Source of the DNA: Ideonella paludis
GTDB lineage: Bacteria; Pseudomonadota; Gammaproteobacteria; Burkholderiales; Burkholderiaceae_C
NCBI RefSeq assembly: GCF_018069865.1
Contig: NZ_JAGQDG010000003.1
Coordinates: forward strand, 310,001 to 374,000
Direction: 5' to 3'
DNA: 64,000 nucleotides
Shown one piece after another: positions 35,304-47,700 of this stretch (position 1 is its first letter; each line of letters starts with the position of its first letter). The notes below the pieces were generated by a model. That model searched no databases, was not told the DNA's origin, and saw nothing but the letters and a program-made list of their open reading frames with translations. The translations under genes and the position numbers were made by a program.

Positions 35304-36596
35304 TCAGAGGCTGGCAAAGGACTCGCGGGCGGCCGCCACGGTGGCGGCAATGTCCGCCTCGCTGTGGGCGGCCGAGACGAAGCCGGCTTCGTAGAGGGCC
35401 GGGGCCAGATACACACCGCGGTCCAGCATGGCATGGAAGAAGCGGTTGAAGCGTTCTTTGTCCGTGGCCATCACGGTGGCGTAGTTCTGCGGCAGGCTGT
35501 CGGTGAAGAAGAAGCCAAACATACCGCCTTCGTGGTCGCTGCTCCAGGCCACGCCTGCCGCTTTGGCAGCTTCGTCCAGGCCTTGGCGCAGGGTTTGTGT
35601 CTTGGCGGACAGACCTTCAAAAAAGCCGGGCTTGGTGATCTCGCGCAGTGTGGCCAAACCACAGGCCGTGGCCACCGGGTTGCCCGACAGCGTGCCCGCC
35701 TGATAGACCCCACCCAGAGGCGCCAAGTTCTGCATGATCTTGCGCGAGCTGCCAAAGGCCGCCAAGGGCATGCCGCCGCCAATGACCTTGCCGAACACCG
35801 AGATGTCCGGCGCAAAGCCGGGTAGGGCGCGGGCATAGACGCTCTGTGCCGAGCCGAGGGCCACGCGGAAGCCGGTCATCACCTCGTCGAACACAAAGAG
35901 CGCGCCGTACTGATCGCAGAGTTCGCGGATGCGCTTCACAAAGGGCACGCTGGCCCGCACAAAGTTCATATTGCCGGCGATGGGCTCGATCATCACGCAG
36001 GCAATCTCGTGGCCTTGGGCTTGGAAGGCGGCTTCGATCTGCTCAAGATTGTTGTACTCCAGCACCAGGGTGTGCTGCACCACCTCGGGCGGCACGCCAG
36101 CACTGGTGGGATGGCCGAACGTGGCCAAGCCTGAGCCCGCCTTGACCAGCAGCGCATCGGCATGGCCGTGATAGCAGCCCTCGAACTTGATGATCTTGCT
36201 GCGGCCGGTCGCACCGCGCGCCAGACGGATGGCGGTCATGCCCGCTTCGGTGCCCGAGCTGACCAAGCGCACCTGCTCAATGCTGGGCACTTGGGCGATG
36301 ATGGCCTCGGCCAGCTCGACCTCGCGCTCGGTGGGGGCACCAAAGCTGAAGCCTTCGCGGGCGGCCGCCAACACGGCCTCAAGCACCGCCGGGTGGCCGT
36401 GGCCCAGGATCATCGGGCCCCAGGAGCCGATGTAATCAATGTAGCGCTGGCCTTCCGCGTCCCACATATAAGGGCCCTCGGCGCGGGCGATGAAACGCGG
36501 CGTACCGCCCACAGCGCGAAACGCACGAACGGGCGAATTGACGCCGCCGGGAATGGACTGCTGCGCCCGCTCAAACAACTGCACATTAGTGGACAC
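35304..36596 (-). CDS. hemL: Glutamate-1-semialdehyde 2,1-aminomutase HemL
   Basis: HemL is a PLP enzyme of the C5 route, turning glutamate-1-semialdehyde into 5-aminolevulinate for haem. Features include [23 protein letters not shown] at the N-terminus, [16 protein letters not shown], and the PLP lysine in [13 protein letters not shown]. Its start is a GTG at 36596 with GGAGG eight bases upstream, giving 430 residues, the usual length; reading back to 36674 would add 26 residues. It overlaps the end of the ThiD-like gene by 11 bases. Confidence 0.96.
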   Translation of the reverse strand: MSTNVQLFERAQQSIPGGVNSPVRAFRAVGGTPRFIARAEGPYMWDAEGQRYIDYIGSWGPMILGHGHPAVLEAVLAAAREGFSFGAPTEREVELAEAIIAQVPSIEQVRLVSSGTEAGMTAIRLARGATGRSKIIKFEGCYHGHADALLVKAGSGLATFGHPTSAGVPPEVVQHTLVLEYNNLEQIEAAFQAQGHEIACVMIEPIAGNMNFVRASVPFVKRIRELCDQYGALFVFDEVMTGFRVALGSAQSVYARALPGFAPDISVFGKVIGGGMPLAAFGSSRKIMQNLAPLGGVYQAGTLSGNPVATACGLATLREITKPGFFEGLSAKTQTLRQGLDEAAKAAGVAWSSDHEGGMFGFFFTDSLPQNYATVMATDKERFNRFFHAMLDRGVYLAPALYEAGFVSAAHSEADIAATVAAARESFASL

Positions 36597-37581
36597 GGCG
36601 AGGACCTCCGGGGGGAAGATTGGCAAGTTCTCCGCCTTCAGGGGCGGCATCGTCATCAGGCAGGGGCAGGCCATCGGGGCCGAGCATCATCTCTTCGTCC
36701 TCCGGCGGCAGCGCCCAGAAAAACCGATCCGGGACCACATTGCCCATGCCGGGCCTGAAGCCCGCATCCAGGCTTTGATCGAGGAATTGCAAGGCCTCGC
36801 CCACGGCGGCTTGAAGCTCGCTGCCGACGGCCAGCAATGAGGCCAGGGCCGACGACAAGGTGTCGCCCGCACCGATGAAGCTGACTTCAAAGAGCTCGAA
36901 TTTCTCCCCCGTCAACGCGCCTTGGGCCGAGGCCAGCACGTTGTCGATGAACTGGTTCTGGCCCTTGTTGACCGATTTGTTGGGCAGCATCACGCCCGTG
37001 ACCAGCACAAAGGGCGCACCATGCTCAGCGGCGGCCACGGCCAACTCGCGCGGCGAGGCGGGGCGGTCGGCGTCCCAGTCGGGCAGCAGAAAGTCGGTCA
37101 GGGTTTTGTGGTTGCCCACCAGCACGGCGCTGGCCGGCAGGATCAGCTCGCGAAAAGCGTCCAAATAGCTTTGCTGCTCATCCTCCTCCATCCATGAGAG
37201 GTTGGGCAGGTAGGACACCAGGGGCAGCTCGGCATAGTCCGACAACACCTCGGCCACGGCACTGACGTTTTCGGCCGAGCCCAAGAAGCCTACTTTGAAG
37301 CCGGAGGCCGTCACGTCTTCCAAGACGCTGCGGGCTTGCTCGACGATGGCGTCGGCGTCAATGACATGCTGATCAAAGACCTCGGCGGTATCGCGCATCA
37401 AGACACTGGTGACCACCGGCAAGGGGTGGGCGCCCATTGCCGAAATGGTGGAGATGTCACCACTCAAGCCGCTGGCGCCCGAAGGGTCGCTGGCATTGAA
37501 GCTCATCACGCAGGCGGGCGGTGCTTGATCTTGGATCAGCTCCTGGGCGCCATCGGCGCTGGGGATGGGGGCTGTGGTCAT
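36586..37581 (-). CDS. ThiD-like hydroxymethylpyrimidine/phosphomethylpyrimidine kinase
   Basis: This ribokinase-fold protein has the ThiD-type [22 protein letters not shown] segment near residue 30 and the catalytic GAGD in [17 protein letters not shown]. It is longer than E. coli ThiD (331 versus 266 residues) because of an acidic and proline-rich C-terminal tail. Thiamine pyrimidine phosphorylation is the family role, but this subtype, found beside hemL and rubredoxin in relatives, could have another substrate. The start is ATG 37581; hemL begins inside its last codons. Confidence 0.8.
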   Translation of the reverse strand: MTTAPIPSADGAQELIQDQAPPACVMSFNASDPSGASGLSGDISTISAMGAHPLPVVTSVLMRDTAEVFDQHVIDADAIVEQARSVLEDVTASGFKVGFLGSAENVSAVAEVLSDYAELPLVSYLPNLSWMEEDEQQSYLDAFRELILPASAVLVGNHKTLTDFLLPDWDADRPASPRELAVAAAEHGAPFVLVTGVMLPNKSVNKGQNQFIDNVLASAQGALTGEKFELFEVSFIGAGDTLSSALASLLAVGSELQAAVGEALQFLDQSLDAGFRPGMGNVVPDRFFWALPPEDEEMMLGPDGLPLPDDDAAPEGGELANLPPGGPRRVH

Positions 37582-37684
37582 GGAAGAAGGGCCGGTTGGA
37601 GGAGGGGGTCGTCGGGTCAAGGCAAAGAGCCGGCCATCGGGGGCTGAGCAAGCACAAGTTTGTAGCATCTGTTCCTATAAACCC

Positions 37685-37730
37685 TTGGCAGTGCGCCTTG
37701 GGCCGTGGCTACAATCAACGACGATTGTAG
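37685..37730 (+). promoter_or_regulatory. Promoter and palindromic operator of rubA
   Basis: A TTGGCA at 37685-37690 and TACAAT at 37710-37715 (19-base spacer) can serve as -35 and -10. The -10 is inside a perfect eight-base inverted repeat, CTACAATC and GATTGTAG (37709-37716 and 37723-37730, six-base spacer), which could be an operator or a hairpin near the start of transcription. The palindrome is symmetric and could also serve the divergent ThiD-like gene. Confidence 0.4.
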
Positions 37731-37749
37731 TGACCTGGTGAAACCGACC

Positions 37750-37923
37750 GTGAGCGAATCTCGAACCTGGATGTGCCTGATTTGTGGATGGATCTACGAT
37801 GAGGCTGCGGGCGACCCCGAGCATGGCATCGCACCGGGGACCGCCTGGGCGGATGTGTCCATGAACTGGACCTGCCCGGAGTGCGGCGCCCGCAAGGAAG
37901 ACTTCGAAATGGTCGAAATCTAG
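37750..37923 (+). CDS. rubA: Rubredoxin
   Basis: This 57-residue iron protein carries one Fe in a Cys4 site built of two CxxC knuckles, CLICGW and CPECGA, plus the family motif YDEAAGDPEHGIAPGT between them. It is a small electron carrier in the cytoplasm. The GTG at 37750 gives the usual size; an in-frame extension to 37705 is less likely. It lies upstream of pilG with 67 bases between. Confidence 0.93.
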   Translation: MSESRTWMCLICGWIYDEAAGDPEHGIAPGTAWADVSMNWTCPECGARKEDFEMVEI

Positions 37924-37990
37924 CCTTGGGCCTGCTTTCAAACCCCATTAAAACAAAACACGATGCACCGCCACCGTTGGGAAGGTTGAA

Positions 37991-38395
37991 GTGACTGAAC
38001 CCCATCCATCGGATCTCTCGTCCCCTATTCGGGTGCTGGTGATCGACGACAGCAACACCATCCGCCGCAGCGCCGAGATCTTTCTGCGCCAAGCTGGCCA
38101 TGAAGTGATCTTGGCCGACGATGGCTTTGATGCTCTGGCCAAGGTCAACGACCATCAGCCGCAACTGATTTTTTGCGACATCTTGATGCCGCGCCTCGAC
38201 GGCTATCAGACCTGCGCCATCATCAAGCGCAACCCGCGCTTCGCCCAGGTGCCCGTCATCATGTTGTCTTCCAAAGACGGTGTGTTTGATAAGGCGCGCG
38301 GCAGGATGGTGGGCTCGGACGACTACCTCACCAAGCCCTTTACCAAGGAACAGTTGCTGCGCGTGGTGGCTCAGTTTGGTGCTGTGGCCGCCTGA
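37991..38395 (+). CDS. pilG: Twitching motility response regulator PilG
   Basis: PilG is a stand-alone CheY-like receiver of the Chp system that drives pilus extension and cAMP output. The 134 residues contain IDDSNT, phosphoacceptor Asp63 in FCDILMP, SS in IMLSSKDG and the Lys of LTKPF. The start is GTG 37991 preceded by GAAGG. It is first of the pilG-pilH-pilI-pilJ-pilL run. Confidence 0.95.
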   Translation: MTEPHPSDLSSPIRVLVIDDSNTIRRSAEIFLRQAGHEVILADDGFDALAKVNDHQPQLIFCDILMPRLDGYQTCAIIKRNPRFAQVPVIMLSSKDGVFDKARGRMVGSDDYLTKPFTKEQLLRVVAQFGAVAA

Positions 38396-38466
38396 GGCTG
38401 CGGGCCTTTGGGCTTGTTTGATTCCCTGTTTTTCGCGATACCCCCGGTATCCCCGAGGACTTTGCC

Positions 38467-38832
38467 ATGACCATTCGCAACATCTTGCTGGTTGACGATT
38501 CCAAGACTGAATTGCATTACCTCAGCGGCCTGCTGACTCAGCATGGCTATGCCGTGCGCACCGCGGAAACCGGCGATGAGGCCATGCGCTTGTTGTCTGA
38601 AGCCAAGCCAGACCTGATCCTCATGGATGTGGTGATGCCGGGCAAGAACGGCTTTCAGCTCACGCGCTCCATCACGCGGGACCCGCGTTATGCCGATGTG
38701 CCCGTGATCATGTGCACCAGCAAATCCCAAGAAACCGATCGGGTTTGGGGTTTGCGCCAAGGCGCGCGCGACTATGTGGTCAAGCCCGTCAAGGCGGAGG
38801 ACTTGGTGTCCAAAATCAACGCGCTGGGCTGA
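38467..38832 (+). CDS. pilH: Twitching motility response regulator PilH
   Basis: This 121-residue CheY-like protein has acidic pair DD in LLVDDSKTE, phosphoacceptor Asp54 in LMDVVMP, and TSKSQE and VKPVK at the usual positions. PilH is the partner of PilG that opposes or drains the phosphorylation signal of the Chp pathway. It begins 71 bases after pilG and 32 bases before pilI. Confidence 0.95.
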   Translation: MTIRNILLVDDSKTELHYLSGLLTQHGYAVRTAETGDEAMRLLSEAKPDLILMDVVMPGKNGFQLTRSITRDPRYADVPVIMCTSKSQETDRVWGLRQGARDYVVKPVKAEDLVSKINALG

Positions 38833-38864
38833 CGCCTCAGCGGTGAACCGGACTGCTCCGAACC

Positions 38865-39413
38865 ATGGCCAATAAGGACGCCCTCAGAGACCTGCAAGTT
38901 CGCCTGGCCAACCGGCTGCGCGAAGCCCGTGAACAGCCGCGCCAAGTGGGTTGGTTGGCGGTGGAATGTGGCGGCAATGGCTTGCTGATGCCACTGGCGC
39001 AGGCTGGCGAGATCCATCCTTTGGGCCGCATCACCAAGGTGCCTCATGCCAAACCTTGGTTGGCTGGCGTCGCGAATTTGCGGGGCGAGCTGTATGCCGT
39101 TGTGGATTTGCCCGTGTTCCTGGGGCTGCAGGAATCGGCCAAGGCGGCTGGGCCGGCGCAAGGTCAACTGGTCGCTTTGAACGCCTCTTTGAATTTGAAT
39201 GCCGCGCTGCGCGTTGACCGATTGGTCGGCCTGCGCGATCCCGAGCACATGAAGGTGGAGCACAGCGACGCCCCCCGCCCCGGCTTTGTGTCCGCAGGCT
39301 GGCGAGATGCCCAAGGGCGGTTGTGGCAGGCCTTGGACTTGGCCCAAATGGCCAATGACCCCGCCTTCTTGGACGTGGCCCACCGGCCCCAGGCGTCCGC
39401 GATCAAGCAGTAA
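38865..39413 (+). CDS. pilI: CheW-like adaptor PilI
   Basis: PilI couples the PilJ receptor to the PilL kinase. The 182-residue protein is of the CheW type, with LGRITKVPHAKPWLAGVANLRGEL and ALRVDRLVGLRDPEHM as visible hallmarks of this fold. It precedes pilJ with nine bases between and begins 32 bases after pilH. Confidence 0.93.
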   Translation: MANKDALRDLQVRLANRLREAREQPRQVGWLAVECGGNGLLMPLAQAGEIHPLGRITKVPHAKPWLAGVANLRGELYAVVDLPVFLGLQESAKAAGPAQGQLVALNASLNLNAALRVDRLVGLRDPEHMKVEHSDAPRPGFVSAGWRDAQGRLWQALDLAQMANDPAFLDVAHRPQASAIKQ

Positions 39414-39422
39414 GAGGATGAC

Positions 39423-41768
39423 ATGAGTCTGATTGACCGATTCCGTGGCCCTGGGCGTCCCCAGGCTGATACAGGCACCAAGGCCGCCGCACCGCTGCCG
39501 ACGGCACTCAAGCCCGACGGAGCCGATCCTGAGGTGGACCTCTTGCTCAGTCAAATCGATGAACGACTGGGGCATTCCGCGAGCCCGGAGGACTCGGACT
39601 TGGCGGAAAGTGACATGATCGTGTCACGCTTTGTCACCGACGAAGAATTGGACGCCGCGACGCCCAAGCCCGCCGCTGTTGCTGCCGCAGCAGAGCCCAC
39701 CGTCGACGACGCCGTGACGCTGCCCTTGCTGGGACACCGACCGGTGGCTCAGCACCAGCGTGTGCTCTTGACCATGGTGGGTGCAGGCGTGGTCGGTGTG
39801 TTGGCCATTGGTGCCTTGGCGCTGTCCGCCAGCAGCCAGCAAGCTGGGCAGCTGACCGCCACCGGCCAAGCCTTGATGCAGTCGCAGCGTTTGGCTAAAT
39901 CGGTGTCACAGGCCTTGGTGGGTAACCCCGCAGCCTTCCCTGAAGTCAAGGACAGCAGTTCGGTGCTGGTGCGCAACATCAAGGGCCTGGATGCAGGCGG
40001 CGACGGTATCGCGGCCGTGTCAGGCGGTGCGCGTGATGCATTGACGAGCTTGCTGCCCATGATGGAGCGTGCCGAAAAGCGCTCGGCCGACGTGCTCAGC
40101 CAACAAGAAACCCTGACCAATGTCGGTCAGGCGCTGCGCCAGATCAACCGCCAATCGTCTGATTTGCTGGAAGTGGCGGAGACGGTCTCTTCGCTGAAGT
40201 TGCAGAGCGGTGCGTCGGCGGCCGAGTTGTCCGCGGTGGGCCAGTTGGTGATGTTGACCCAACGTATCGGCAAGAGCGCGAACGAATTCCTGACCTTGGA
40301 AGGTGTGAGCCCTGAGGCAGTGTTCTTGTTGGGTAAAGACTTGAACACCTTCCGCGAGATCACGGACGGTTTGCTCAAAGGTAACGCAGACTTGCGCCTG
40401 CCAGGCACTCGGGACCCTGCCACCCGCGAGCGGCTGGAGCAGCTCTCGGTCCTGTATGAGCAGACCCGCAAGCAGGCCAGCACCATTTTGGGCAGCTTGC
40501 AAGGCTTGGCGGCGGCCCGAGAAGCGCAGTCGGGCATCGTGCAGGACAGTGAGCCCCTGCGCAAAGGCTTGGAGCAGGTGCAAGAAGACCTGCAATCCGC
40601 CAGCGGCTTAGGTCTGTTGCGGGGCTTTGCGGTGGTGTTGGCGGCGGCGCTGGCGGTGGCGGGCGGTTTGGGCCTGCTGCGCCTGTATGTGTTCAACCAG
40701 GCTTTGCGTGCACGCCAAGCTGAGGAAGTGGCCCTCAAGGCCGAGGCCCAAGAGCGCGATGCCAAGCGTGTCAATGACGCCAATCAGGCGGCGATCTTGC
40801 GGCTGATGAATGAGCTGCAAACTGTGGCGGAGGGCGATTTGACCCACCAAGCCACGGTGACGGAGGACATCACGGGCGCGATTGCTGACTCGGTGAACTA
40901 CACCGTGGAAGAGCTGCGAACCCTGGTGGCCCAGGTCCAGAACGCGGTGGCGCGGGTGACCGACACCACGACCCAGGTGGAGGCGACTTCTACCGAGCTG
41001 CTGGCCGCTTCCTCTGAACAACTGCGTGAAATTCTTGAAACCGGTGAGTCGGTGCTGAAGATGGCCTCGCGAATCAACGAGGTCTCGGCCCAGGCGCAGC
41101 AAACAGCGCAGGTGGCGCGGCAATCCTTGGCAGTGTCGGACACCGGCCGTAAGGCGGTGAGCGATACCATCGACGGCATGAACCAGTTGCGCGAGAACAT
41201 CCAAGAAACCGCCAAGCGCATCAAGCGCCTGGGCGAGTCCTCGCAAGAGATTGGTGAAATCACCGAGCTGATCTCCGACATTACTGAGCAGACCAACGTG
41301 CTGGCGCTGAACGCGGCCATTCAAGCCGCGTCGGCCGGTGAAGCGGGCCGAGGCTTCTCGGTGGTGGCCGAAGAAGTGCAGCGGCTGGCGGAACGCTCCG
41401 GCGATGCGACCCGCCAGATTGCCGCGCTGGTCAAGACCATTCAGACCGACACCCAAGACGCGGTGGCCGCCATGGAGCAGTCCACGCAAGGGGTGGTGCA
41501 GAACGCCAAGCTGAGCGATGCGGCCGGCAGTGCGCTGGGCGACATTGACCGCGTGACGCGCCGCCTCTCGGAGCTGATTGAGCAGATTTCCAGCGAGGCG
41601 CGGCGTGAGGCCGAGTCTGCTAACGTGGTGGCTGCCAACATCCAGCACATTTTTGCGGTGACGGAGCAAACCGGTGACGGTACGCGCTCGACGGCGCAGA
41701 TGGTGCATGAGCTGGCCCGTACCGCCGACGAATTGCGTCGCTCGGTTGATCGTTTCAAGATCGCTTGA
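39423..41768 (+). CDS. pilJ: Methyl-accepting chemotaxis protein PilJ
   Basis: PilJ is the receptor of the twitching chemosensory system. The order is a roughly 110-residue cytoplasmic N-terminal extension, membrane helix one ([20 protein letters not shown]), a periplasmic helical sensor (two PilJ-type repeats), a second helix ([19 protein letters not shown]) near residue 400, HAMP and a signalling coil with the conserved hairpin tip [20 protein letters not shown]. The long extension ahead of the first helix is unusual compared with Pseudomonas PilJ. It sits in the pilGHIJ-pilL order. Confidence 0.95.
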   Translation: MSLIDRFRGPGRPQADTGTKAAAPLPTALKPDGADPEVDLLLSQIDERLGHSASPEDSDLAESDMIVSRFVTDEELDAATPKPAAVAAAAEPTVDDAVTLPLLGHRPVAQHQRVLLTMVGAGVVGVLAIGALALSASSQQAGQLTATGQALMQSQRLAKSVSQALVGNPAAFPEVKDSSSVLVRNIKGLDAGGDGIAAVSGGARDALTSLLPMMERAEKRSADVLSQQETLTNVGQALRQINRQSSDLLEVAETVSSLKLQSGASAAELSAVGQLVMLTQRIGKSANEFLTLEGVSPEAVFLLGKDLNTFREITDGLLKGNADLRLPGTRDPATRERLEQLSVLYEQTRKQASTILGSLQGLAAAREAQSGIVQDSEPLRKGLEQVQEDLQSASGLGLLRGFAVVLAAALAVAGGLGLLRLYVFNQALRARQAEEVALKAEAQERDAKRVNDANQAAILRLMNELQTVAEGDLTHQATVTEDITGAIADSVNYTVEELRTLVAQVQNAVARVTDTTTQVEATSTELLAASSEQLREILETGESVLKMASRINEVSAQAQQTAQVARQSLAVSDTGRKAVSDTIDGMNQLRENIQETAKRIKRLGESSQEIGEITELISDITEQTNVLALNAAIQAASAGEAGRGFSVVAEEVQRLAERSGDATRQIAALVKTIQTDTQDAVAAMEQSTQGVVQNAKLSDAAGSALGDIDRVTRRLSELIEQISSEARREAESANVVAANIQHIFAVTEQTGDGTRSTAQMVHELARTADELRRSVDRFKIA

Positions 41769-41786
41769 TCGCGCGGATGGTTTTGA

Positions 41787-44700
41787 ATGTCCCTGGATCA
41801 CACCACCCCTGATGCCGCCAGCCCCGCTGGCCAAGCGTCGGCGCCAGTCGGCGACCTGAGCGCCTTGGCTTGGGTGCATGATGAACTCCGGCGCACCCTG
41901 GAAGGTGCCCAGAAGACCTTGCGTCGCGCGCTGCGCGAGTCCACCAGCCGTGCGGCCAGCTTGAGCCCTGGCGCCGATGGGCAAGCCCCCTTGATGCTGC
42001 AGGCGCGGGGGCAGCTGCATCAAGTCGTGGGTGCGCTGGAGATGATCGGCCTGCCGGCCGCCGCTCGGTTTGTGCATGGCTATGAAACAGCCGTGCAACG
42101 GCTGGCCCAGTTGCCCAACAGCTTTGACACCGAGGCATTGGCCACGCTGGAGCGCGCGGGCTATGTGGTGATGGACTATCTGCGTCGCCAATTGGCGGGG
42201 CAGGACATTTCTCCCTTGGCGCTGTTCCCGTCCTATCAGCAAGTGATGACGCTGGCCGGTGTGCAGCGGGCTCACCCTGCAGATCTGTGCACGGTGGTGG
42301 TGAACTCTGCAGAGCCGGCGGCGCTGGCAGCCACCGCGGCGCCCTTGACAGCGGGCGTAGACGCTCGCGCCATCATGGAGCGCGAGCTGCTGGCCAGCCT
42401 GCGCGGCCGCAACGGCACCGCGCCCTTGCAGCGCATGAGCGATTTGTGCGCCAGCTTGGCGGCGGGGGCGCAAGGCCGTCTGGCTGAGGTGTGGCACTTG
42501 GCGTCGGCCTTCTTCGAGGCGCAAGCCTGTGGGCGATTGGCGGCCGATGACTTCAGCCGTCGCATGGCCTCGCGCCTGTTGGCTCAGCTGCGCGCCTCTG
42601 AGCGCGGCGTGACCGACACCCCCGACACGCTGATCCAGGACCTGCGCTTTTTCTGTGCTCGGGCCACCTCCGACGGCCAGGGCGCTGCACCGCGTTTGAG
42701 CCAGGTGCGGCGGGCGCTGTCGCTGCCGGAGCTGTCGCAGCTGGATTACGCCCAGAGCCCTCTGGGGCGCTTTGACCCTGCGCTGCTGCCATTGGCCAAG
42801 CGGCGTGTGGCCGCCTTCCGCGAGTCGTGGTCGGCGCTGTCCTCGGGCGACGCCAGCACGGCGGGCCAGGTCAATGAGCAAGCAGCTTTGGTGGCCGAGT
42901 CGGTGCGCCAGCTCTATCCCGATGGCGAGCAATTGGCGCAGGCCTTGCGTGCGGCTGTGGCCTCGCCGAGCCGGCCTGAAGGCGGCCCGCGTCCCGAAGT
43001 GGCGATGGAGGTGGCGACAGCCTTGCTGTGCGTGGACTCCTCGCTGGATGAAATGGATCTGGATGAGCCGCAGCTGGGCCAACGCGTCAAGCGATTGGCG
43101 GCGCGGCTGGACCAAGTGGCCTCGGGCAAAGAGCCCGCGCCCATCGAGCCGTGGATGGAATCGCTCTACCGAGAGGTGTCCGACCGCCAGACCATGGGCA
43201 GTGTGGTGCAAGAGTTGCGCGCCTCCTTGGCCGAGGTGGAGCAGCAACTCGACCGCTTCCATCGCCAGCCCCAAGATCGCGACCCCCTGTTCATGGTGCC
43301 GGGTCAGTTGGCCTCGATGCGCGGGGTGCTGTCGGTGCTGGGCCTGGACCACGCTGCGCAGGCTGTGCAGCACATGCGCGACGATGTCGACCGCATTGCG
43401 GCCTCGCCGGAGCACCAAGCCACCATTGACGCCCGATTGGCCGACAACCTCGGTGGCCTGTCCTTCCTGATCGACATGCTGGCCGTGCAACCGCAACTGG
43501 CCAAGTCGCTGTTCCGCTTTGACGCTGAGACGGGCAGCTTCACGGCCCTGATGGGCCGCGCCACAGTGGCCACCCCAGTGGCCTCTGCCGCGATGGACCC
43601 GACGTTGCAGGCCAGCTTGGCCTCGGTGGCGGAAGAAGCCCTGTGGGGCCAGACCACCCATGATGATTTGGCCCGGTCGCTCGAAGGCGTGGCCCAGCAA
43701 GCCATGGCGGCGGATGCGCCAGCCTTGGCGCAGGCTGTGACCCGTGCTCAAGAGGCCCTGGCCGATGCGCATGAAGGCGCGGACAAAGTGGCTGCGCGCG
43801 CCTCCATCGGTGAGACCATCGGCCAGATCGCCACGGCGCAAAGCGCGGCGCTCGCCAGCGCTGCGCCGCCGGCGCCCCTGGTGGATGCCGACATGCGCGA
43901 GGTCTTCATTGAAGAAGCGCGCGAAGTGCTGGCGCTGGCGCGCGAGTCGCTGCAGACCTTGTCGGCACAGCCGCGCGACCTGGGGGCCATGACCTCCTTG
44001 CGTCGGACTTTCCATACCCTCAAAGGCAGCGCCCGCATGGTGGGCTTGGCCGACCTGGGTGAGGCTGCGTGGGCTTATGAGCAACTGCTCAATGCCCGCT
44101 TGGCTGAAGCCGTGATCGAGGCCGACGCGGTGATGCGCGAGTTTGCAGCGCGTGCCGTGGCTGACCTGTCGGCGTGGGTCGATGCCATCGCCTTGTCGCC
44201 ACAAGCCGCCTGGGATGCCTCAGCCTTGATGGCCGAGGCTCATGTGCTGCGAGACACGGCTGGGCAAGTCTCTGACGAAGCCCGCGCTGCGCCGCAACCG
44301 CCGGTGCTCACCAGCCCGGTCGATGAGGATCTGTCCGAAGACGACGTCACCCACTATGCAGAGCTGGACGTTGGCCCGTCACCCGCTGCGGCGACACCTA
44401 CCGTCTTGCCCTCGTCATTGCTGGCGCTGGATCTCGACCTCAGTCACGACAACGATCCCCAGCCCACGCCCACGACCACGCCTCAGGCCTTGGATCTGGT
44501 CAGCGACACCCAGCCTGGGGCTCTGGACGGCGAAGCAACGCTCGCAGCAGCCGAGACCTCCGTCGCGCAGCCTGCGACCGAAACGGATGCCTCAGCGGTC
44601 GACCTGGAGTTGGACTTCTCGGTGCCTGTGGCGGAAGCGCCGACCGAGCCTGCGGACAGTGCGCCGCCGGAGCCCACTCCTGCGCCTGCTGTGCATGTGC

Positions 44701-47700
44701 CCCCGACACTGACCTTGGTCGAGCCGACCGCGGCGTCAGCGCAGGAGCCCGCCCCCGAGGACGACGCCGATCGCTTCAAGATGGTGGGCCATCTGCGGGT
44801 GCCGATTGGCCTGTTCAATGTGTTCTTGAACGAGGCGGATGAACAGTCTCGCCGTTTGTGTGTGGAGCTCGCCGAGTGGTCTTTGGAGCACCACCAACCG
44901 GTGTCAGAGACGTCCGAAGCGCTGGCCCACTCCCTGGCCGGCAACTCGGCCACGGTGGGCTACAGCGACCTCTCGGCGCTGGCACGGCGTTTAGAGCATG
45001 CGCTGGAGCATTCCCGCACCCGGGGCCAAGGCAGCCCGGCTGAAGCGCAACTGTTTGTCGACGTGGGCGACGAGATTCGTCGCCTCCTGCATCAGTTTGC
45101 GGCGGGCTTTTTGCGCGCAGCCTCGCCCGAGCTGCTGCAGCGCTTAGAGGCTCATGAAGCGCATGAGGCCAAGCTGCCCCATGCGGCCACGCCCGCTGCG
45201 GCACCCGTGGCACCGACGGTTGCGCTGGGGGAGATGCGTTACGCGGCCCTGAGTGACGAGCCCGAAGCCTTGGCGCCGCACACGCCCGAGCCGACCGCAG
45301 TGCATGCTGAGCCCGGTGGCTTGGCGGCTCTGAGCGATGTGCTGGAGTCGCAGGACGACCTGGACCCGGTGTTGTGGCCGGTGTTTGCCGAGGAAGGCGA
45401 AGAACTGCTGCCGGTCTTGGCGCAGGAGTTGCGTCATTGGGAGGCGGCCCCGTCGGAGCGCGCTGCGCCCGTGGCCGCCATGCGCGCCTTGCATACCTTC
45501 AAAGGCGGCGCCCGCTTGGCCGGGGCCATGGCCCTGGGTGAATTGGCGCACCGCTTAGAGTCCTCGTTTGAACAGGTGTTGGCGCATTTGCCCGCCTCTG
45601 CCGAAGGACTGGCCGCCTTGGCAGGCGGCGTCGACCGCTTGGACGAGCATTTCCAGGCTTTGCTGGCTCGTGCGGCTGGGCCCGCACCTTCTCCGGTGCC
45701 GCCTTCTGTGCGGGCAGAAGCCGCGCTGGCATCGCCCACCCCAGAAGCTGCTGGAGCGGCCATCGAGGAGCCCGCCAAACCGGCCGAGACTGAAGCGGCC
45801 CCCATCACGCCGGTCACGCCGGTCTTGGCCACCGCCCAGGCGGCGCCTGATTGGAGCCGCTTCCTGGGTGAAGAGGCTTTGCGTGGCCCCGACCCCGTGG
45901 CCGGCCAGCGCGCGGAGCCCTCCACGACCGTCGGTACGGTGCGCGTGCGGGTGCCTCTGCTGGACCGCATGGTGAGCCATGCCGGTGAAGTCAGTGCAGC
46001 GCGTGCCCGCATTGACAGCGAGTTGGGCCAAATGCGTCAGGGCCTCAAGGAGCTGACCGAAAACTTGGACCGTCTGCGTCGCCAGCTGCGAGATTTGGAG
46101 ATCCAAGCCGAGACGCAAATGGCCTCGCGCATGGAAGCCGCGCGTGCCGCCCAGCAGACCTTTGATCCGCTGGAAATGGACCGTTTCACGCGGGTGCAAG
46201 AGCTGACCCGCATGTTGGCCGAATCGGTCAACGACGTGGGCACGGTGCAGCGCACCTTGCAGCAATCCATCCAGGTGGCCGAAGACCAACTGGCGCAGCA
46301 AGCGCGTCTGGCGCGCGACCTGCAGGACGACTTGCTGCGTGCTCGCATGGTGGAGTTCGACACCTTGTCTGAGCGGCTCTACCGGGTCGTGCGTCAAGCG
46401 GCCAAGGAAACCGGCAAGCAAGTGCGCCTGAACCTGGCGGGTGGCACCACTGAGGTGGACCGCGGCGTGCTGGACCGCATGGCACCTGCGTTCGAGCACC
46501 TGCTGCGCAATGCCGTGGTGCATGGCATTGAGGCCACGGCGCTGCGAGAGGCGACTGGCAAGGACCCGGTCGGCACCATTGACCTGCGCCTGCGCCAAGT
46601 GGGCAATGAAGTTCAAATTGAGGTGCGTGATGACGGCGCGGGCCTGGACTTGGTCCGGATTGCCGAGCGAGCACGTCGCACCGGCGTGCTCGCTGCCGAC
46701 GCCAAGCCGACGGAGGCTGAATTGGCCGGCATGATCTTCCGCTCGGGCTTCACCACCTCCGAAGAGGTGACGGAGTTGGCCGGCCGCGGTGTGGGCATGG
46801 ACGTGGTGCGCGCCGAGGTCACGTCCTTGGGGGGCCGCATCGACACCGCCAGCGCGACGGGCCGCGGCACAGCCTTCCAATTGGTGCTGCCGCTGACCAC
46901 TGCGGTCACCCAGGTGGTGGTCTTGAATTGCGATGACTTGGTGGTGGCAGTGCCCTCCAATTTGGTCGAGCGTGTGACGCGCACGCCGGTGCAAGAGGTG
47001 GAAGCCGCTTACCGCGATGGCGTGATGCGCATTGGCGAAGACACCTTGCCCTTCTTCTGGATGGGCGGGCTGCTGGAACATGGCGGGCGCGGTGCCCTGG
47101 AGGGCAAGACGGCCTCTATCGTCGTCGCGCGCAGTGCGTCGCAGCGCGTGGCCCTGCATGTGGGGCAAGTCTTGGGTAACCAGGAAGTCGTGGTCAAGAA
47201 CTTGGGCCCGCAGCTGGCCCGGCTGCCTGCCCTCTCTGGCTTGTCCATGCTGCCCGACGGCCAGACCGTGCTGATCTACAACCCGGTGGCCTTGGCGGCG
47301 ATTTACGGAGCACAAGCCCGTGATCGCATGCGTCAGGCCGATGCCATGACGGTGGAAGGCGCTGCGGCTGAAGGGCGCGAGATGGCCATGCCGCTGGCCA
47401 CCTTGGTGATGGTGGTGGACGACTCGCTCACCGTGCGTCGTGTCACCCAGCGCTTGCTGCAACGCGAAGGCTATCGGGTGCAATTGGCCAAGGATGGCTT
47501 GGAAGCCCTGGAGCTGTTGGGCAGTGAGAAGCCTGCCGTCGTGCTCAGCGATATCGAAATGCCGCGCATGGATGGTTTTGATTTGCTGCGCAACCTGCGC
47601 GCCGATGCGCGCCTGCGTGACTTGCCGGTGGTGATGATCACGTCGCGCATTGCCCAGCGACACCATGACCTGGCCATGACACTGGGTGCGAACGAGTACC

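Noticed and set aside
40608-44204. A 1198-codon antisense open frame across pilJ and pilL.
   Set aside because: Rich in His, Gln, Arg and Leu as expected from the reverse complement of GC-rich coding DNA; the plus-strand genes are well supported.
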